Assembly (NCBI GenBank): GCA_032433595.1
Contig: JASWJB010000073.1
Span: forward strand, 1 to 64,000
From: Conoideocrella luteorostrata
Taxonomy: Eukaryota; Ascomycota; Sordariomycetes; Hypocreales; Clavicipitaceae
Direction of reading: 5' to 3'
Length of the DNA: 64,000 bases
Below the pieces are notes generated by a model. That model was given only the letters and a program-made list of their open reading frames with translations, made no database searches and was not told the origin of the DNA. The position numbers and the translations under genes were made by a program. Below are positions 1 through 12,400 of this stretch, one piece after another (the first letter of the stretch is position 1; every line of letters begins with the position of its first letter).

Positions 1-255
1 GGAGCAGGAGCAGGAGCAGGAGGCGCGAACTAAGCCGGAATCTGGATTTATAATGTCTGTATTTCAGTGTGTGTTTGTATTTGGGAAGTTGATTGTGCTG
101 TGCTGTTGAGACCCAAAAAATAATATAATAAAAACCATCAAAACGAAACCATTGGGGCAGATGATAATATTGAATTGTGTGTGTTCATTACGTACTGTAT
201 TACGACTAATATATTATGGCTAGGCGCTAAAAGATGAGTGCATGATTAGGGAAAA

Positions 256-2799
256 TTACTCCTCCACGAAAAACTCCGCGCTGGGAGACAGTATTGGAAG
301 CCAATCTAGGTACGAGGTTGTATTTGAAGCCATCATATCATATTCATGATTCAAGGCTTCATTAACAACGGTAATTTCCCCAGTGGAAATAGTAACGCCC
401 TGGGTAGAAGACTCAGTTGCTGCGGGTGTAAATAGAGCGGGTGGCCTGCTCTTGATATTGGCAATTGCGGCCTGGAAGAGATCGTACGTAGTATCAGCAG
501 AGGCATGCGTGTTGCGAAGGTGATCAAGCAGGACCATGCAAAGGTGCAGATTGTGCTCTCCAGCCTGTCGGATCGTTGAATTGGGAGACTGTAGATCATT
601 GAGCTGAATCTGCATGGGGGGAACAAGGGCAATAACGCTGTATTTTACTCCTGGTTAGGATGACTTGTCTTGCTGTCTCGTCCAAAGTTCCGACCGGGCA
701 GACGGCTTGACTTACGTGAGCATATGGATATTTCTTGTCAGATCCTCCCCAATCATCATGTTAATCAGGTGTGTGACTCGGAGTGACGCAGCACGCATCT
801 TCCGAAAGCAGAGAGCCCGGAGAGGGCCCTCGCGGGCCTCCGATGTTTCGGATTGCCTCGTGCTGCCTTGGGCGATGTGTGGGCGGTACAGCACGATCAA
901 GGTTGCTCTAAAATAGCCGGTGAGATTAGCATCTGCACTCGATTTTGCTGCTAACGGCACCAGTCAAAAAAACGACGGAGCATCAATCAAGACCGAACAT
1001 GTATGAACAGACAGCAAACTTACTCAAGGTATACTCGTATTTGGTGCATATGCACCATCATCAACTGACTCTTGTGGCTCTCGGCGGGCAACCCACTGAA
1101 ATACGTGGCCATCTCGTCTTCAATCTGCTCCATCTGCTGCTGCGTTGGTCTGGCCGCCTTGGCTGTGTAAAACTGGTTCAGGATGTTTCCCAGGGAGACT
1201 GTGATCCGGACCAGACAGAGCCACAGCTTGACCAGGTCGTTCATCTCCGGGGGCAGGAATTTCCGGTGCAGCTCGGTTCGAAATCCAGTCGACAGCTGCG
1301 CAACCTCATGCTGCGTAGGAACCGGCGTCGTCACTTCGTCCAGGTGGATGCGCATCGGCCGACCGAACGCAAGGGACAGCCATGCCTCTCTACAGTGAAT
1401 GCTCCACCAGAGCTGCGCCCAAAGCGGTGGAGGACCTTTCGTGTCGTCTGTTGGGGACTGGTCGGAGGGAAGGTGATGGAAGCCGGCTGTGTAGGCCAGG
1501 TTGATGGCAATGCCAATCCAGTACCATGAACCTGTTATGTCATCCACCCTGGCTAGTCGGTAGCTCATCAAGTACACTGACTGTATGAGTGCGACCCTGT
1601 CCCTTTCATAGTCGAGGTCGTAAAGCGCCTGTAAGTATCAGCAAAACTATTCCCCAGGGAATACTGCTATCACGGTTACTATGCTTTACCTTTGCGCGCT
1701 GGAAGGCTGCGTCCTTGAGTTCTATTCTTGTGTGTCCGAGTTCCCCCGTAAGCAGCTGCTCGTCTATGAACTGCTTTATTGATAAGTAAATGGGGTCTCT
1801 ACTGATAATAGGAACGGAATATGCGTCCTTACGCTTCCCGCAGCGGCAAACATGCTCCAGAGCAGAAGTAAGCTCTGTTGCCCATTTGTATAGCGGTGCA
1901 TGAAATCGTCAACGTCTACAACAGGAGCAAACGGATGCACGTAGTGGAAGTAAGACCGGATCAATGCGTCTCTCAGATCCTCGGAGGGGAGACTCAGGCA
2001 TCCCTTCTGTCTCGCGTAGCTGAGATCCTGGGGGTCCAGCGCCGTTGAGGTCGGTGACGTCAAGTTGACATGTCTTGTCGGTGATTTGGATTGGTCGTGA
2101 TGACATATGTCCATGACCAGAGCCCGTGGGCCTCTCTCATCTCCTTCAGGCAGCTTTTATTAGCGATGAAAGGCGTAAGCTGGTAGTATATGGGGCAAAA
2201 TGTAAAAGTGAAGTGTATGGTAGGCGATACATCGTACCTAGATAATACGGTTTCCGAGTTGGAGAGGCCGGTCGCTCGAAGAAGAAGTCTTCCTGCTTGA
2301 CGTCTAATGCAGCGTTATCCATATTCTCATAGCTATCTTTGGCGAGAAGACCCATGGAATACAGCTGTGTCAGACGTTCGCTCTGCAGAGGCGACGGCCG
2401 CTGCCCACGAGTCTGTCCCTGCGTCGCCGCAGCCGTGACATGTTGACCAACTGCCGCAGTAGACATAGACGGTAGCTGATCCGGGTTCCTGGGCCAGTTA
2501 GCCTTCTTGCGTGTCAAGTTTGGGTATATCGTCTCGTCACCATGTTACATTCGTCTTTTCCTCTGCACAATCTCGCATGTGATACCGTCCGCAGCACAGT
2601 TTGCACACGGCCTGCCCGACAATGCAACTGTGCAGCGGACTTTGCGCGCATTGCAGGACTTGCAGGCTACGGCAGCCCGTCTGTGAGGCCTTCGAGATCT
2701 TGACGACGACCTGGAATGATCGTGCTGTGACATGTCCGTCGGCTTGGCCAAGTCCATGGCCTGCATGCTGCGAGACTCGGCAGGACGCGCGACTAGCAT
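256..2799 (-). CDS. Zn(II)2Cys6 fungal-specific transcription factor, 7 exons
   Basis: Nuclear DNA-binding regulator. The zinc cluster has Cys46, 49, 56, 65, 68 and 75 (C-x2-C-x6-C-x8-C-x2-C-x6-C), preceded by an Arg/Ser-rich basic stretch. The middle carries the fungal_trans domain, including a LGDERGPRA motif and a FHYVHPFAPVVD motif. Exons (minus): 2799-2549, 2488-2238, 2143-1833, 1773-1690, 1628-1024, 907-716 and 637-256. All six introns (59-116 nt) have GT..AG ends, most with a visible branch site, and the phases add up to an uninterrupted 691 residues. The start is the first ATG upstream of the cluster; a second Met at residue 12 is possible. It resembles the cutinase-factor (CTF1-beta) group by architecture, but the target genes are unknown. 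Its promoter holds a CGG-N7-CCG palindrome, so self-regulation is plausible (inference). Confidence 0.88.
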
Positions 2800-2836
2800 C
2801 GGGTGAGGTTGCGTTTTGAATCTGCTGGCACATGGA

Positions 2837-2863
2837 CTAACTACGGAGTACTCCCGTAGTTAG
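2837..2863. promoter_or_regulatory. Perfect inverted repeat with CGG-N7-CCG core upstream of the Zn2Cys6 gene
   Basis: Ten-base arms CTAACTACGG (2837-2846) and CCGTAGTTAG (2854-2863) flank a 7-base spacer. The arms end in CGG and CCG triplets, the usual half-sites of Zn2Cys6 dimers. The repeat sits 38-64 bases upstream of the start codon at 2799. It also contains TACGGAGTA, a 9-mer that recurs elsewhere in the window, so a repeat-derived origin is an alternative. Confidence 0.45.
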
Positions 2864-5800
2864 TTGGGCCTTAAAAGCCGCCACTTGCTTCCGTTTCGGT
2901 ACTAAATTAATCTCCGAAGCCACACGGTTATCGTAATTTATTGCCTTGTACGTCCGACGCCATGCCTTGACGACACAGCCTCTTGAGCGCGACACAGCTT
3001 CACCGGCAATCAGTTCTACATTCGTAATGGAGGAGGTGATCAAATCGTCCCGACGGACTAGTTGGACGGTGTAAGTCGATCCGCCGCCGCCGCCGCCGGC
3101 CCCGTATCAGATGGCGCTATTTTGATAACGAACGATTCAAAGAAAAAAACATGGTCCACCTGAGACCCTGAGACCCCTTCACGGCGGGCGTATCCACCGC
3201 AGACCCATGTTTGAAACCTGAAATTAATGGCACACGTGGCCCTAGGTTACGGAGTTTGAACTAAAAAGAATTCAATTTATGCTGCTCGGGTCTCGGAGGG
3301 GGGGGGGGGGTGGTTCTCCCGCTTTGCCACCGCCGCGAGCTGCAGTGACGCAGAAAGGATCCCGAAGCAGCACCCTCTTGTTTAAAGGCGTTGTATCCTG
3401 TCTGGAGCCTCCCCTACTCTTGTGGATATAGTCCCGAGAAGATCAGATTGTCTCTCTTTGTAGGAGGAATAGCTGATATGAACAGTGTGATGTCAAGTGT
3501 GGGAAGACGGGTAGCAGAGGCGAGGACGCAATTACCTAAGGTGCGGTAGCATTACTTTGAACGGGAGAAGACAGGCCTTCCAGAACTCTGCAGCGTCATG
3601 TTCGCCAATGAGGTTCTCGATTTGATGACCGATTCCCGATATCCCTGTGCAGGTTGTGGTTTGTGGAGTATGGGGACTTCCCAGGCCCCCCTTTCACCCA
3701 GGGGTCATCGAATTGATCGCCCAGCTTTTCACCAACCGTGCGGGCACTCTGTCATACTCCTTCGTACACTACTTCATACCTTGTCTTTGCATGAATTAGG
3801 AATATTAGACAAACTTAGACTAGTGTTTCACGCGAGCCTGTCGTACTTGCATAAGAATTATGTACCCTTGGCATCACTCGATGGCACAGGCACTTTCCAC
3901 TTCTTCAGATAAGCAGTACAAGTCAATTTCCCGTTATTGATAGGCTATTACGAGCCATAATTTCCGGTACTGCATTAGTGCCATGCATCCAAATATATGA
4001 CCTATAGGAGGTAATACTCCAAAGTTAAAATGCATTAGTCCGCAGTCATGAAAGTACCTTGGTGAATGAAGCCGTCACATCTAAGGGAATATGTCCCTAA
4101 TACATCTAGACGTATGGTAATATGTAATTTGGGTCCACCGTCTGGTTAATTGACTTCAGCTTAGACTTGTGACGCTCCGTCTTCATGCTTTGATAACCTC
4201 TAAATCTCGCCAGTTGTTCCAGTCTGCCCTCCCTGTAATTGCTTCGTAGTCTCGGCAAACAAGCTTATCCGGAAGTCTATAGTTCTCATAGTCGGATGTA
4301 TTTCCTAGAGTCAAATTAAGATTATATATATCAACGTCTGCCTTATCTAATTAAGCCAGCGTAGCGTGTGAGAATGACCAATTCTTGTCGCTGTACCGAT
4401 AAGAGGCCGACGAAGGCGCCACTATGTGGTGTAGGATTTCATCTCGACATTTCCAAGGGGGCTCTGTTGCGTGCGTTACACACAGTACAATTCATGGAAG
4501 CCGTCGATCTAGTAGAGCATCTCAGTCGAATTGCTGGGGTGTGAGGGGGGTACCGCAGATTCGGGGATGCCTTTGACCTTGAACAAGTCTGTCGTAATGG
4601 GAACCACAGCTAACTCTAATACCATTCACGTGTTAGTACTGTACTTGTATGGACGATATTAATATTTATGCATTTACTTGGCATGGATGTTTGACGGAAA
4701 CGATCGCCAAATTCTGGAAATTCTGCTAGATGAAGATCATGTTATAGGTTACCGTCTTATTATATGCCGACAAGGACGAATCTATAACAAATCGTTTGTG
4801 TACATAGAACCTTAACCCTCGATATTGGACTCTTTGCTATGTTTCTCGTCTTTGTGGTACTAGGATGGCAAATTCGCTTACAGTCATTTACATCTGGCCA
4901 TCGTTCATGACGCGCAACCAAAGGCATTCGCAAGCCGTAGGCTAGTCCAAGGACAACGAGCTGTATCAGTTCAAGCGCAGATAGGACAACGATAAAGTTT
5001 CTTCGACTCATTTGAGGTCACATACCCGATGGAATGAATGGCGATTTTTCATAGCAGAATCCCAGCTCTCCACGTTCCAAGCTGCTTGCGTGATAATTGA
5101 TTAAAGAGCAAATGGTGTGAAGATATGGGTCTGTCTCTGACCTCTCTGCGGGCTATCATTGATGCGCTCGACTAGAAGAGGTCAAATTCAACGATATTGA
5201 TGATAGTACAAATCATAATAGATTGTTATGTGCTAGACTCGTCTAGTGGGATGCTAGATTCTGTACATATACTGTTAGTATCAGTGTAAGTAGTAGAGAG
5301 CCATGAAAGCATAGATTGTCATAGAATAGGTCACAATAATAAGCTCTGAGATGTATGATAGTAGTTGTCGAATTTATCTACTACTGCGTTGAAATCTACC
5401 TTATACGGAATAGTTCTATCACGTGAGAAACTGTCATCAACTACGCTATTCTATACGCAACATACTAGTGTAAGATGCATAATTGACCCTTTTAAAACCA
5501 CTTATTTATATTACTCTTCCTCGAGTTATTTAACATACCCCTTGGATAAGCAATGTTATAGATTATCCATAGCGCTAATTCTAATAATATATGAGTTTTA
5601 GGGTTTTTATTTAGTATAACATACTTAGGATATCCAAGTTAATAACTGGCTTAACTCCTTTAGTTTCTAATCTCTAAAGTGGTGTAAAAATACTGTTGCC
5701 CCTAGAAAACTAGGTAGTCTTAGAGTTATAGTTAGAAATTCAGAATCAGCAGATGCGTGGGTGGATTAGTTATACACATAAGTGGGACTCTCTAATCCGT

Positions 5801-6444
5801 AGCTGGATAACAACATCAATTTCGTTAATTACTTTTTCATCTGCACCTGGACTTGCGGCATTTTCAAGCGTGATCTCATCCATTTATCGTTTACAAAATT
5901 CTGCTGCTGCTGATAGGCCGGCATGCCTTGGCAGGCGGGCAACTATAAGAATAAGCTGCGATGGTAAACTTACTCATGATTCGCATGGTGGTTGGGTTGT
6001 CTCAAAACCATCAGTGGGACGACAAGCCCAACAGACGCCTCCTGTGAATTATTCTCTTGATATGGCTACGTTCTTTATGATCCTAATCATATACTTTGTT
6101 ACGTGGGAGAATTCGTACAGTATTAGCTTTGCTATGGCCATGAATAACGGTCCGCATCCAAATTAGGTCCCCTGCTACCAAACGCAATCTGCATTCGATT
6201 CTCAGCCCCTATAGCTTCTTCCCTGTTCTAGCCCTGAGGGGAGGGGTGCGCTGTGGCAATTCTCTCTGTTTTCGGCACACTATGCGGTTACAACATCCGT
6301 GTGCATTTTCACCGACCACGGCGTGTTGCGGGTGCCTACATAATAGTATTGCGAAATCATGTCCTTGATGGCAGGGTTGTGTAAGCGTATGCGGTCTACA
6401 GCAATGCATGCTTATCCATTTTGCTACCCGCAAGCTATTACTTT
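2864..6444. other. Gene-poor intergenic stretch, AT-rich from about 5,150
   Basis: No reading frame here has a recognisable domain or coherent splice structure. A (CCG)n run lies at about 3,081-3,100 and a G homopolymer at about 3,298-3,310. From roughly 5,150 to 5,750 the sequence becomes strongly AT-rich with many TA steps, resembling a mutated (RIP-like) repeat. A 104-residue frame at 3,598-3,912 (+) has an ATG but no recognisable features. Confidence 0.5.
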
Positions 6445-7497
6445 CTAGCCCAGTCCTACTAAACTGTTGGCCACGCCCGGAGTCACAGCAGATCCAACAA
6501 CAAAAGTCTTCTGTATGTCGAAATTTTCTTCAACGTCGTATGAATAGCCTCTCTGATTTGCCACAACCTTCTTCCCAGGTACATCCGTGAATTCGCAGCT
6601 GCAGTGTCTATATCCAAAAGCCCACATCGTCACTGACCTACTATTCCAGCAATCTTCACCACTAAGGTTAGTTGCGAAGCCAGAGATAGCGGGGCTGTCA
6701 GCGTGTTTCTTATCCACAGCTCTTTCATCTAGGGTCAGGCTATAGTGTGTGAAAATAACCATCTGCCCCTGAGACTAAAGTGTGGGTTGCACAGGGTTGT
6801 GCAATGATCATGATCATCGGCTTCAAATACAATATATTCAATAATAGTTAAATCGGTTATCTAAGAGAGGGAAAACAAGTCAAGCTATGATGCCTACGAT
6901 ACCCGTATAAATAGGGTGGCCGAAGGGTGACCACGTGACGATATCCGTGCTCTTGTTGTGTGCTTGGCGGTGATATTCCAACATAAAGAGTAGAAATTTC
7001 CAACACTTATTTATTCAGCTATTTAAAAGCAAAAACCTGGGCATTAACATAAGTTTTACTGCTTAATTCTGGATTTGTTTAAAATCGACGAACCGGCTTA
7101 ATACAGCTGTAGCTTATTCTTTCGAGACTTTCGAAAACAGCGTATAACCCATGATAGTAAGACCCTTATCTATGTCATATCTAGTCTAATCAAGGAAGGT
7201 AAATCAGCCTATCGTCGATCAAGATCAAGGTCGCTGCATTTAATCAGTAAAATTGCGCACCCTTTGTTTTGCTGCCAGCCAGCTTCCATGGAAAGGTTCA
7301 TGATTCCCAAGCAGGAAGAAAACGTTCCAATAGCGATCCGGCTGCTTCTCAAGGAAGGAGAAGAGACCATCGTTAACCACGTGTCCAATATCGCTGAGAA
7401 GGGCAAGATTCGGAGCCGTCTGTTTTAGGACAAAGTTGTAAGAGCCATACGTCTCGAGATGCATATCGGAGACGATGTGAAATACCTTAGGTGTCAT
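6445..7497 (-). pseudogene. Calcineurin-like metallophosphoesterase, broken
   Basis: The N-terminal part (7497-7240) shows the first metal-binding motif SDMHLE, a LLSDIG block in place of the usual GDIG, and the third motif LGNHEPF. The C-terminal part (6762-6445) shows FTHYSLT and a region ending in a degenerate GYRH where the family has GHTH. Between them the correct order of family blocks is still readable in the same strand (a GYTLFSKVSKE block and a RFVDFKQIQN block near 7,050-7,160), but it is cut by several stops. About 200 bases between 6,770 and 7,000 do not read as this family and may be inserted. Loss of a metal-ligand His and multiple stops argue it is dead. The original role was probably a cytosolic Ser/Thr-phosphatase-superfamily hydrolase of unknown substrate. 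Confidence 0.75.
6787..6817. repeat. Hairpin plus palindrome inside the dead phosphoesterase
   Basis: TTGCACA (6787-6793) and TGTGCAA (6798-6804) form a 7-base-arm hairpin with a GGGT loop. It is immediately followed by the self-complementary 14-mer at 6804-6817. It lies at the edge of the segment that does not read as phosphoesterase, so it could be the end of a small inserted element; no matching second end was found by eye. Confidence 0.4.
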
Positions 7498-8433
7498 TAT
7501 TAGCTGGAAGATCGGAAGCATGCACAGCTTTGCACTTTGAAAGCGGCCTAGCTGACATTAAATATTCGTTCGTACAGTAGACATTACATCGCTAGGAACG
7601 GCAAGGTCAGCTTTCGCGGGAGAGTCGCAAGCTTTAGTGCAATACAGAGAGTTCCCATACGTTCTTGCCTGGCTGCGTGATTATAACCTACCAGGCTCGA
7701 AGGTGTGTTCTATTCTAAAGACTTGTGTTTCCTGCTTAGTCTCCTAGTATTCGAATCTTGTAAGCAATCTCAGTTGTCTAGTAATATTATTCTCAAAAAG
7801 TGCTATATATTCTTAGAAAATTTTAAGCCTGCTCGCAAGTTAGTGGTTTTTATAATCTTGCCGCATCTTATGAGGGTACTAAGTCCTTCCTTTCTTATGC
7901 TATCTTTAGACAACTTATTTCAGAAGGCTACTACTTAGTAGAACAATAGCAAAATTTAGCAATACGCTTCTCTGTTATGAAATAAATAATGTTACAGCAT
8001 ACTACAGCGCGTTGCTTAATAAGTAACTACTTTAATTTTACATGCTTAACTTTACTATCTTATACACTTTACTACTATATGCTTTAGTGCCGGTAGCTAG
8101 GCAATGTTAGATCATTTAATAAATTTGCCCATTGCAAAATTGAGTGAGACTTCGTTCAGATGAGTGTGTCTCGCTGTTTTGTATTCAGAGTGATGCGCGA
8201 GACAAGCGTCACGATATTCAGGGGTGCTCGATGAAGACAGATTTTCGATTGCTGCGTCTGTGAATGTTGCAGCTGAAACTAAACGGAGAGAATATAGTCT
8301 AACTGATCACAGCACCTCATCTTCCTGTCATTGCCTTATTTTCGACGCCGTGCCCTCGCGGCCAGAAACCCTGTATCGAGTTTCGCAGCGAACCGGCAAA
8401 TTTTTGGTATGACTGGCTAACATATGATCGCCG
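7498..8433. other. Intergenic, AT-rich probable repeat relic
   Basis: No supported gene. From about 7,690 to 8,110 the sequence is AT-rich and TA-rich with a 77-codon open frame lacking any known motif; this composition fits a heavily mutated transposon remnant but no terminal repeats or transposase motif could be read. Confidence 0.4.
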
Positions 8434-8760
8434 TCAATGCTTATTGTCCCTTGTCCGATCTGCCTTCTTCCACTGCCTCTCCCACTCCTCCAAATAGGAC
8501 ATCTGTTTTGTCACCGTGTTCCGGCGACCGGCTTGCTCCCTTCCCACAGGGTTCCCTTCCGCGGGAAATGCTAATCTCTCCGTAATCGTCGACGGACTCT
8601 GAAGGTACTGGTCCAGCATAAATGAGGCATTTGCGGTAGCGGCACTGGTCAATGATTAGTCCCAAAAGCATCGCCAATCATACACAACCCGCACCTGGTC
8701 TGCTTACGCCTGATCCTCAGTTACTGTTGCAGATGGATGGGATGTAACAGAATTGGCCAT
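8434..8760 (-). CDS. Small hypothetical protein, 2 exons, 87 residues
   Basis: Exon 1 is 8760-8708 and exon 2 is 8644-8434. The 63-nt intron (8707-8645) starts GTAAGC, has an ACTAATC branch-like site and ends CAG. Joining keeps one frame from ATG to TGA. The product starts MANSVTSHPSATVTEDQA and ends in a charged, Trp-rich helix-like tail (LEEWERQWKKADRTRDNKH). It has no signal peptide or membrane segment and is not a family I recognise. A TATAAAA element lies about 90 bases upstream of the ATG on the same strand, supporting a real promoter. Length and tail suggest a small cytosolic or nuclear protein; the function is unknown. Confidence 0.6.
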
Positions 8761-8849
8761 GGTGGTCGCTCGTCTCCGGATGAACGTATGGAATGATGTT
8801 GACTTAGTTGCGCACTGGCGACCAGAAATGCCCCGTCTTTCATCTGGGA

Positions 8850-8856
8850 TTTTATA
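8850..8856 (-). promoter_or_regulatory. TATA box of the small gene
   Basis: TATAAAA on the minus strand, 90 bases upstream of the ATG at 8760. Confidence 0.4.
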
Positions 8857-9408
8857 CTCGCGAGCTTAACCCATCTCCTTCATTATGCTAATTTGTCTAT
8901 CGGACGTCATTTTGTATCATTGTGCGGCGGAAGACTCTGCTCTTGGCACCGAAATCAACTTAAAGAAAGCACAGCACCATATGGTTAAAGCCCAATCGAG
9001 CTACAGTAACTTGATTTGGACACGAATTACTATTAAAGAGAAGCAAAACACTCCTGTGTTATTCCCTTTTGATTGGCTCGAACGCATGCAGCCCAGTCAG
9101 GGTAGAGAGCCAATGAAGGCAGAGGATCGACCAAGTCGCACGAAACAAGGCTTACACATTCCCCCTCAAGGCATCCTTGAGATAAGAGTCGCACACAGGT
9201 GTTGCAGCCTGTCTGTGTTCCCGAAGTCGAGCGCTTGTGGGCACTCTTGAGGTGTGACAGCCCCAGACACACCCAGGCGACGGCAACGGCGTTGTGGCAC
9301 TTGACAATATCGGAAACCGTCGCAGATTCCTAATTTTCCAGCATCAAAGTCGCACAACCTGAAGAGACCCTGCATCATAGTTCCGTGCAGCAGCGGAAGA
9401 TCCCAAGC
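8857..9408. other. Intergenic region between divergent genes
   Basis: This separates the small minus-strand gene from the large zinc-finger gene. A 121-codon frame at 8,885-9,250 (+) has an ATG but no recognisable domain. No clear site besides general promoter space. Confidence 0.4.
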
Positions 9409-12400
9409 ATGGATGCCGAAGCATTTGCCATGCCTGGCTGCACGACTCCACCAAACGACCGCACAAGGAGGCCATCGTCCAACCTTCTGAGCAAGGAGGA
9501 TAATGAAGCCAGTGAAGTCGATAGTACGACAATTCGACCGCATGTGGCTTCGCATGGCACGAAGAAGCTTTCACCCAAACCAGGAGAGGGTCCATTTGTT
9601 CCAGACGAAGTCGTACTCACTGACAGTAAATCTCCTGTCAGTCAGCGAGACCGCCACAACTCGCATGCGAAGCCTTTTCAATTAGAGAAGCTTATTCAGG
9701 ATACCTCTCAGCCAGTCTTCGATGATCCGAAACGAGTTGATTCTGGATACGGTGGAAGTCATCATTCATTTAGCCTCACTAACCCGTCCGTTGAGACCGA
9801 ACAGAGCGGGGACGTGATTCTGAACAGACAAAAGCAGAGCGGGCTCGAAACCAAGGATAAGTCGGAGATTGTGTATGAGCAATGTATTAGAATGCAAAAT
9901 ATCAGAATTTTTGACTAACCCTGGGCGATACAGTAGGTACACAAACTGCGAGATTGACATTCACGAACTCAGATGCACTTTTTGTAACGAAACATACATA
10001 TCTGTGGGAGATCTACAGCGACACTTGGACGTTGTTCATGTGAATATACATGGAAGCACAGTGTACAAATGTTCATACTGCTCAGGACATTGTACCAGAA
10101 AGGATCTGTTCATGAGGCACCTTTCTTGGAAGCATCAGGTCAAAGTAAACAGCACAGACGACCTGAAAAAGTGCACTATAGACCCATCAGAGGTTATTAC
10201 TTCATTTCATATTCGGGACAGCGTGATATGTTTGATAGATTTGGAAGATTTGGCCGCGGTAGGTGCACAATTTAGCGACGTACATATGCATACCGTCAAC
10301 CCGCTGGCCTTCTCTCTAAGTCTTGTTCGCAAGCCAGAGATTATTTCTCTTTCCAGTCAGGAATGCATTGAGTCAATTTGCGATGATGTTTATGACAGAA
10401 TGAAGCATAGAAACCATTCCTTTGGCTATTTCCTGCTAAATAGTCAACTTCCGAGACTTTTGAAAGTCTTTGCGATCAAATTTGGCACTGAGACATTCGA
10501 CAGTCTCCCATGCAAGACCTCGAGGCTGCGCATTATGCGTCACTTTGAGAAATATTTGGGGCAAGTTTTGAATCACCTCGCCATTGACAGCATTAGGTTT
10601 ACTTGGACTTGGCTGAAACTAACACACTTAAAGCCAGATCATTATCCAATTGAGAGCTCGACTGGATCAGCAGAATAGCCATTCATCTCAGCGTCGAGTA
10701 GGCGAGGATAGCAGTATGTCGGTCTACGATAAAATGAAGATGTGGAACCAGTGTTTGGACGCTGAAGAAGAACTTCCCTCTTTTAGCAACGTCATTCAGA
10801 CCAGTTCAGCATACCAGTGGCTGCTTGCTGCTGTTGTTCAGCAAGCTTCACTGAGTTGGAGAGTGTCGGTGGCTGACAGAGTTCGAGTCAACATTTTAAG
10901 GAGTCTTGTAACAACCCATGTAAAGCACAATGATGCACCGCTTCCGTTCAGGGTCAGTTTTAGGCTTCGATGGGAACCTGTTCAGGCATGGGTTGATCGG
11001 GAAGGGAGGACTTCAAACACCAATCTCGGACCGCCTTTGCTATCGAGCCTCATGGTGTTGACCTTTGTGTCTGGTGATGAAGTGCAAGCATGCACCACAG
11101 AACAGTATATTCGGCAGGTATGGCCTGAAGGGGGCGTCGAACTCCTTGAGCCACTTCAGAAACTCCTTGACCTTGAAACTGATTGCCCTAGCTCATTAAG
11201 TAAGTTCCCGTAAAGGCCCTTGACATGAGCCGGAACTAACTTACCCCGCGCAGAATCCTACAAGGATTCGGCTGGAAACATATTCTCCCTGGAAGGTTCG
11301 CAACTTGCCATCACGGTTTGTGGTCCTGCACATATCATAGCACAATGCGGGGAGCAGTTAAGTTGGCTGGCATCCGCAGCTCAGCCTGGAAATCCGGAGA
11401 CTGCGATTTGCACGCCTTGTATTAAAGCCATCGGTTGGAGGAAGTTTTCGATCGAACCGCGGGTGGAGCCACATGCAGACGCAGCCGGATCTCTACTGCT
11501 GCTAACAAAACCTTTACGACTGTTGTATGAACGATTGGCTTCCTCCTGTCTGGTTCGTGGATTTGCGATTGCTCATCGTCCTGAAGGTGTTCCGGGGCTT
11601 GAGTTACCTTGGAAAACTCTTCTAACAGTCCTACAAAAGCCTTTTTTAGAACCAACCTGTAGCCATGGCTACCGACTGCTTCGTGGAACCCACACTACTC
11701 TGATGCTTGTCAAAGTCATATCTGGCGTGTCAATGTGGTACGTCGTTAGCTCGGCATCACTAGCTCGCGTTTGTTCAAGCAGTTGCCTCGACCAACTACA
11801 GCGCGAGAACATTCAGTCCGTGACGATGGAGAGGCTCGCTGACTTGCGCCATGTTATCAACACTTGCGAAAGCGTCAATGCTCCCACTTTACACGACTCC
11901 TGCCATCTGAAAGGCTCAGAGAAGAAAGTCGTCGATGCAGCCACGGAATACGAGAATCATGAGGCTGCTGCACAATATGAGGAAGAGTTTTCCAGTGGAT
12001 CTGGGGCCGTGCAGAGCCTGGCGGACATTTCTATTGACTCTGATATACTCTCATGCTCCTCAAGCTCGCAAGAGGCCCAGTTGAAACAGCCGGTAGGCGA
12101 TGATAAGTTGTCTACCATTGTAGCGGCTGTTGTCAATCAGCTACTTGCCGATGTCAAAACATCCATATTCAACAGGTCCACCCCTACCGATGGCGAGTAT
12201 AGCAATAACGGCGGCAGCGGCTCTAGTACCTCCACCTCCAGTGGAACAATCTCGCTTGCGACAGGATCGCAAGGCGGCTTTCAGGGGACTGCACAAAAGA
12301 GAGTGATTTCTCAGCGAAACAGCGACGAGCCTGGCGAGGACGATTCACAGCGACCGCCGCATAAGATACAGAAGCAGGCGCAAGAGATACCGCAAAGCAC

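Noticed and set aside
1..22. GGAGCA repeat at the window start
   Set aside because: Only about four copies and cut by the window edge; cannot be judged.
10565..10637. Frameshift in the zinc-finger gene
   Set aside because: A 73-base intron with good branch site and acceptor explains the frame change; the donor GTTTTG is weak, so this stays slightly uncertain.
11200..11253. Possible end of the zinc-finger protein at the TAA at 11,211
   Set aside because: A canonical GTAAGT..AACTAAC..CAG intron removes the stop and continues the same protein in phase.
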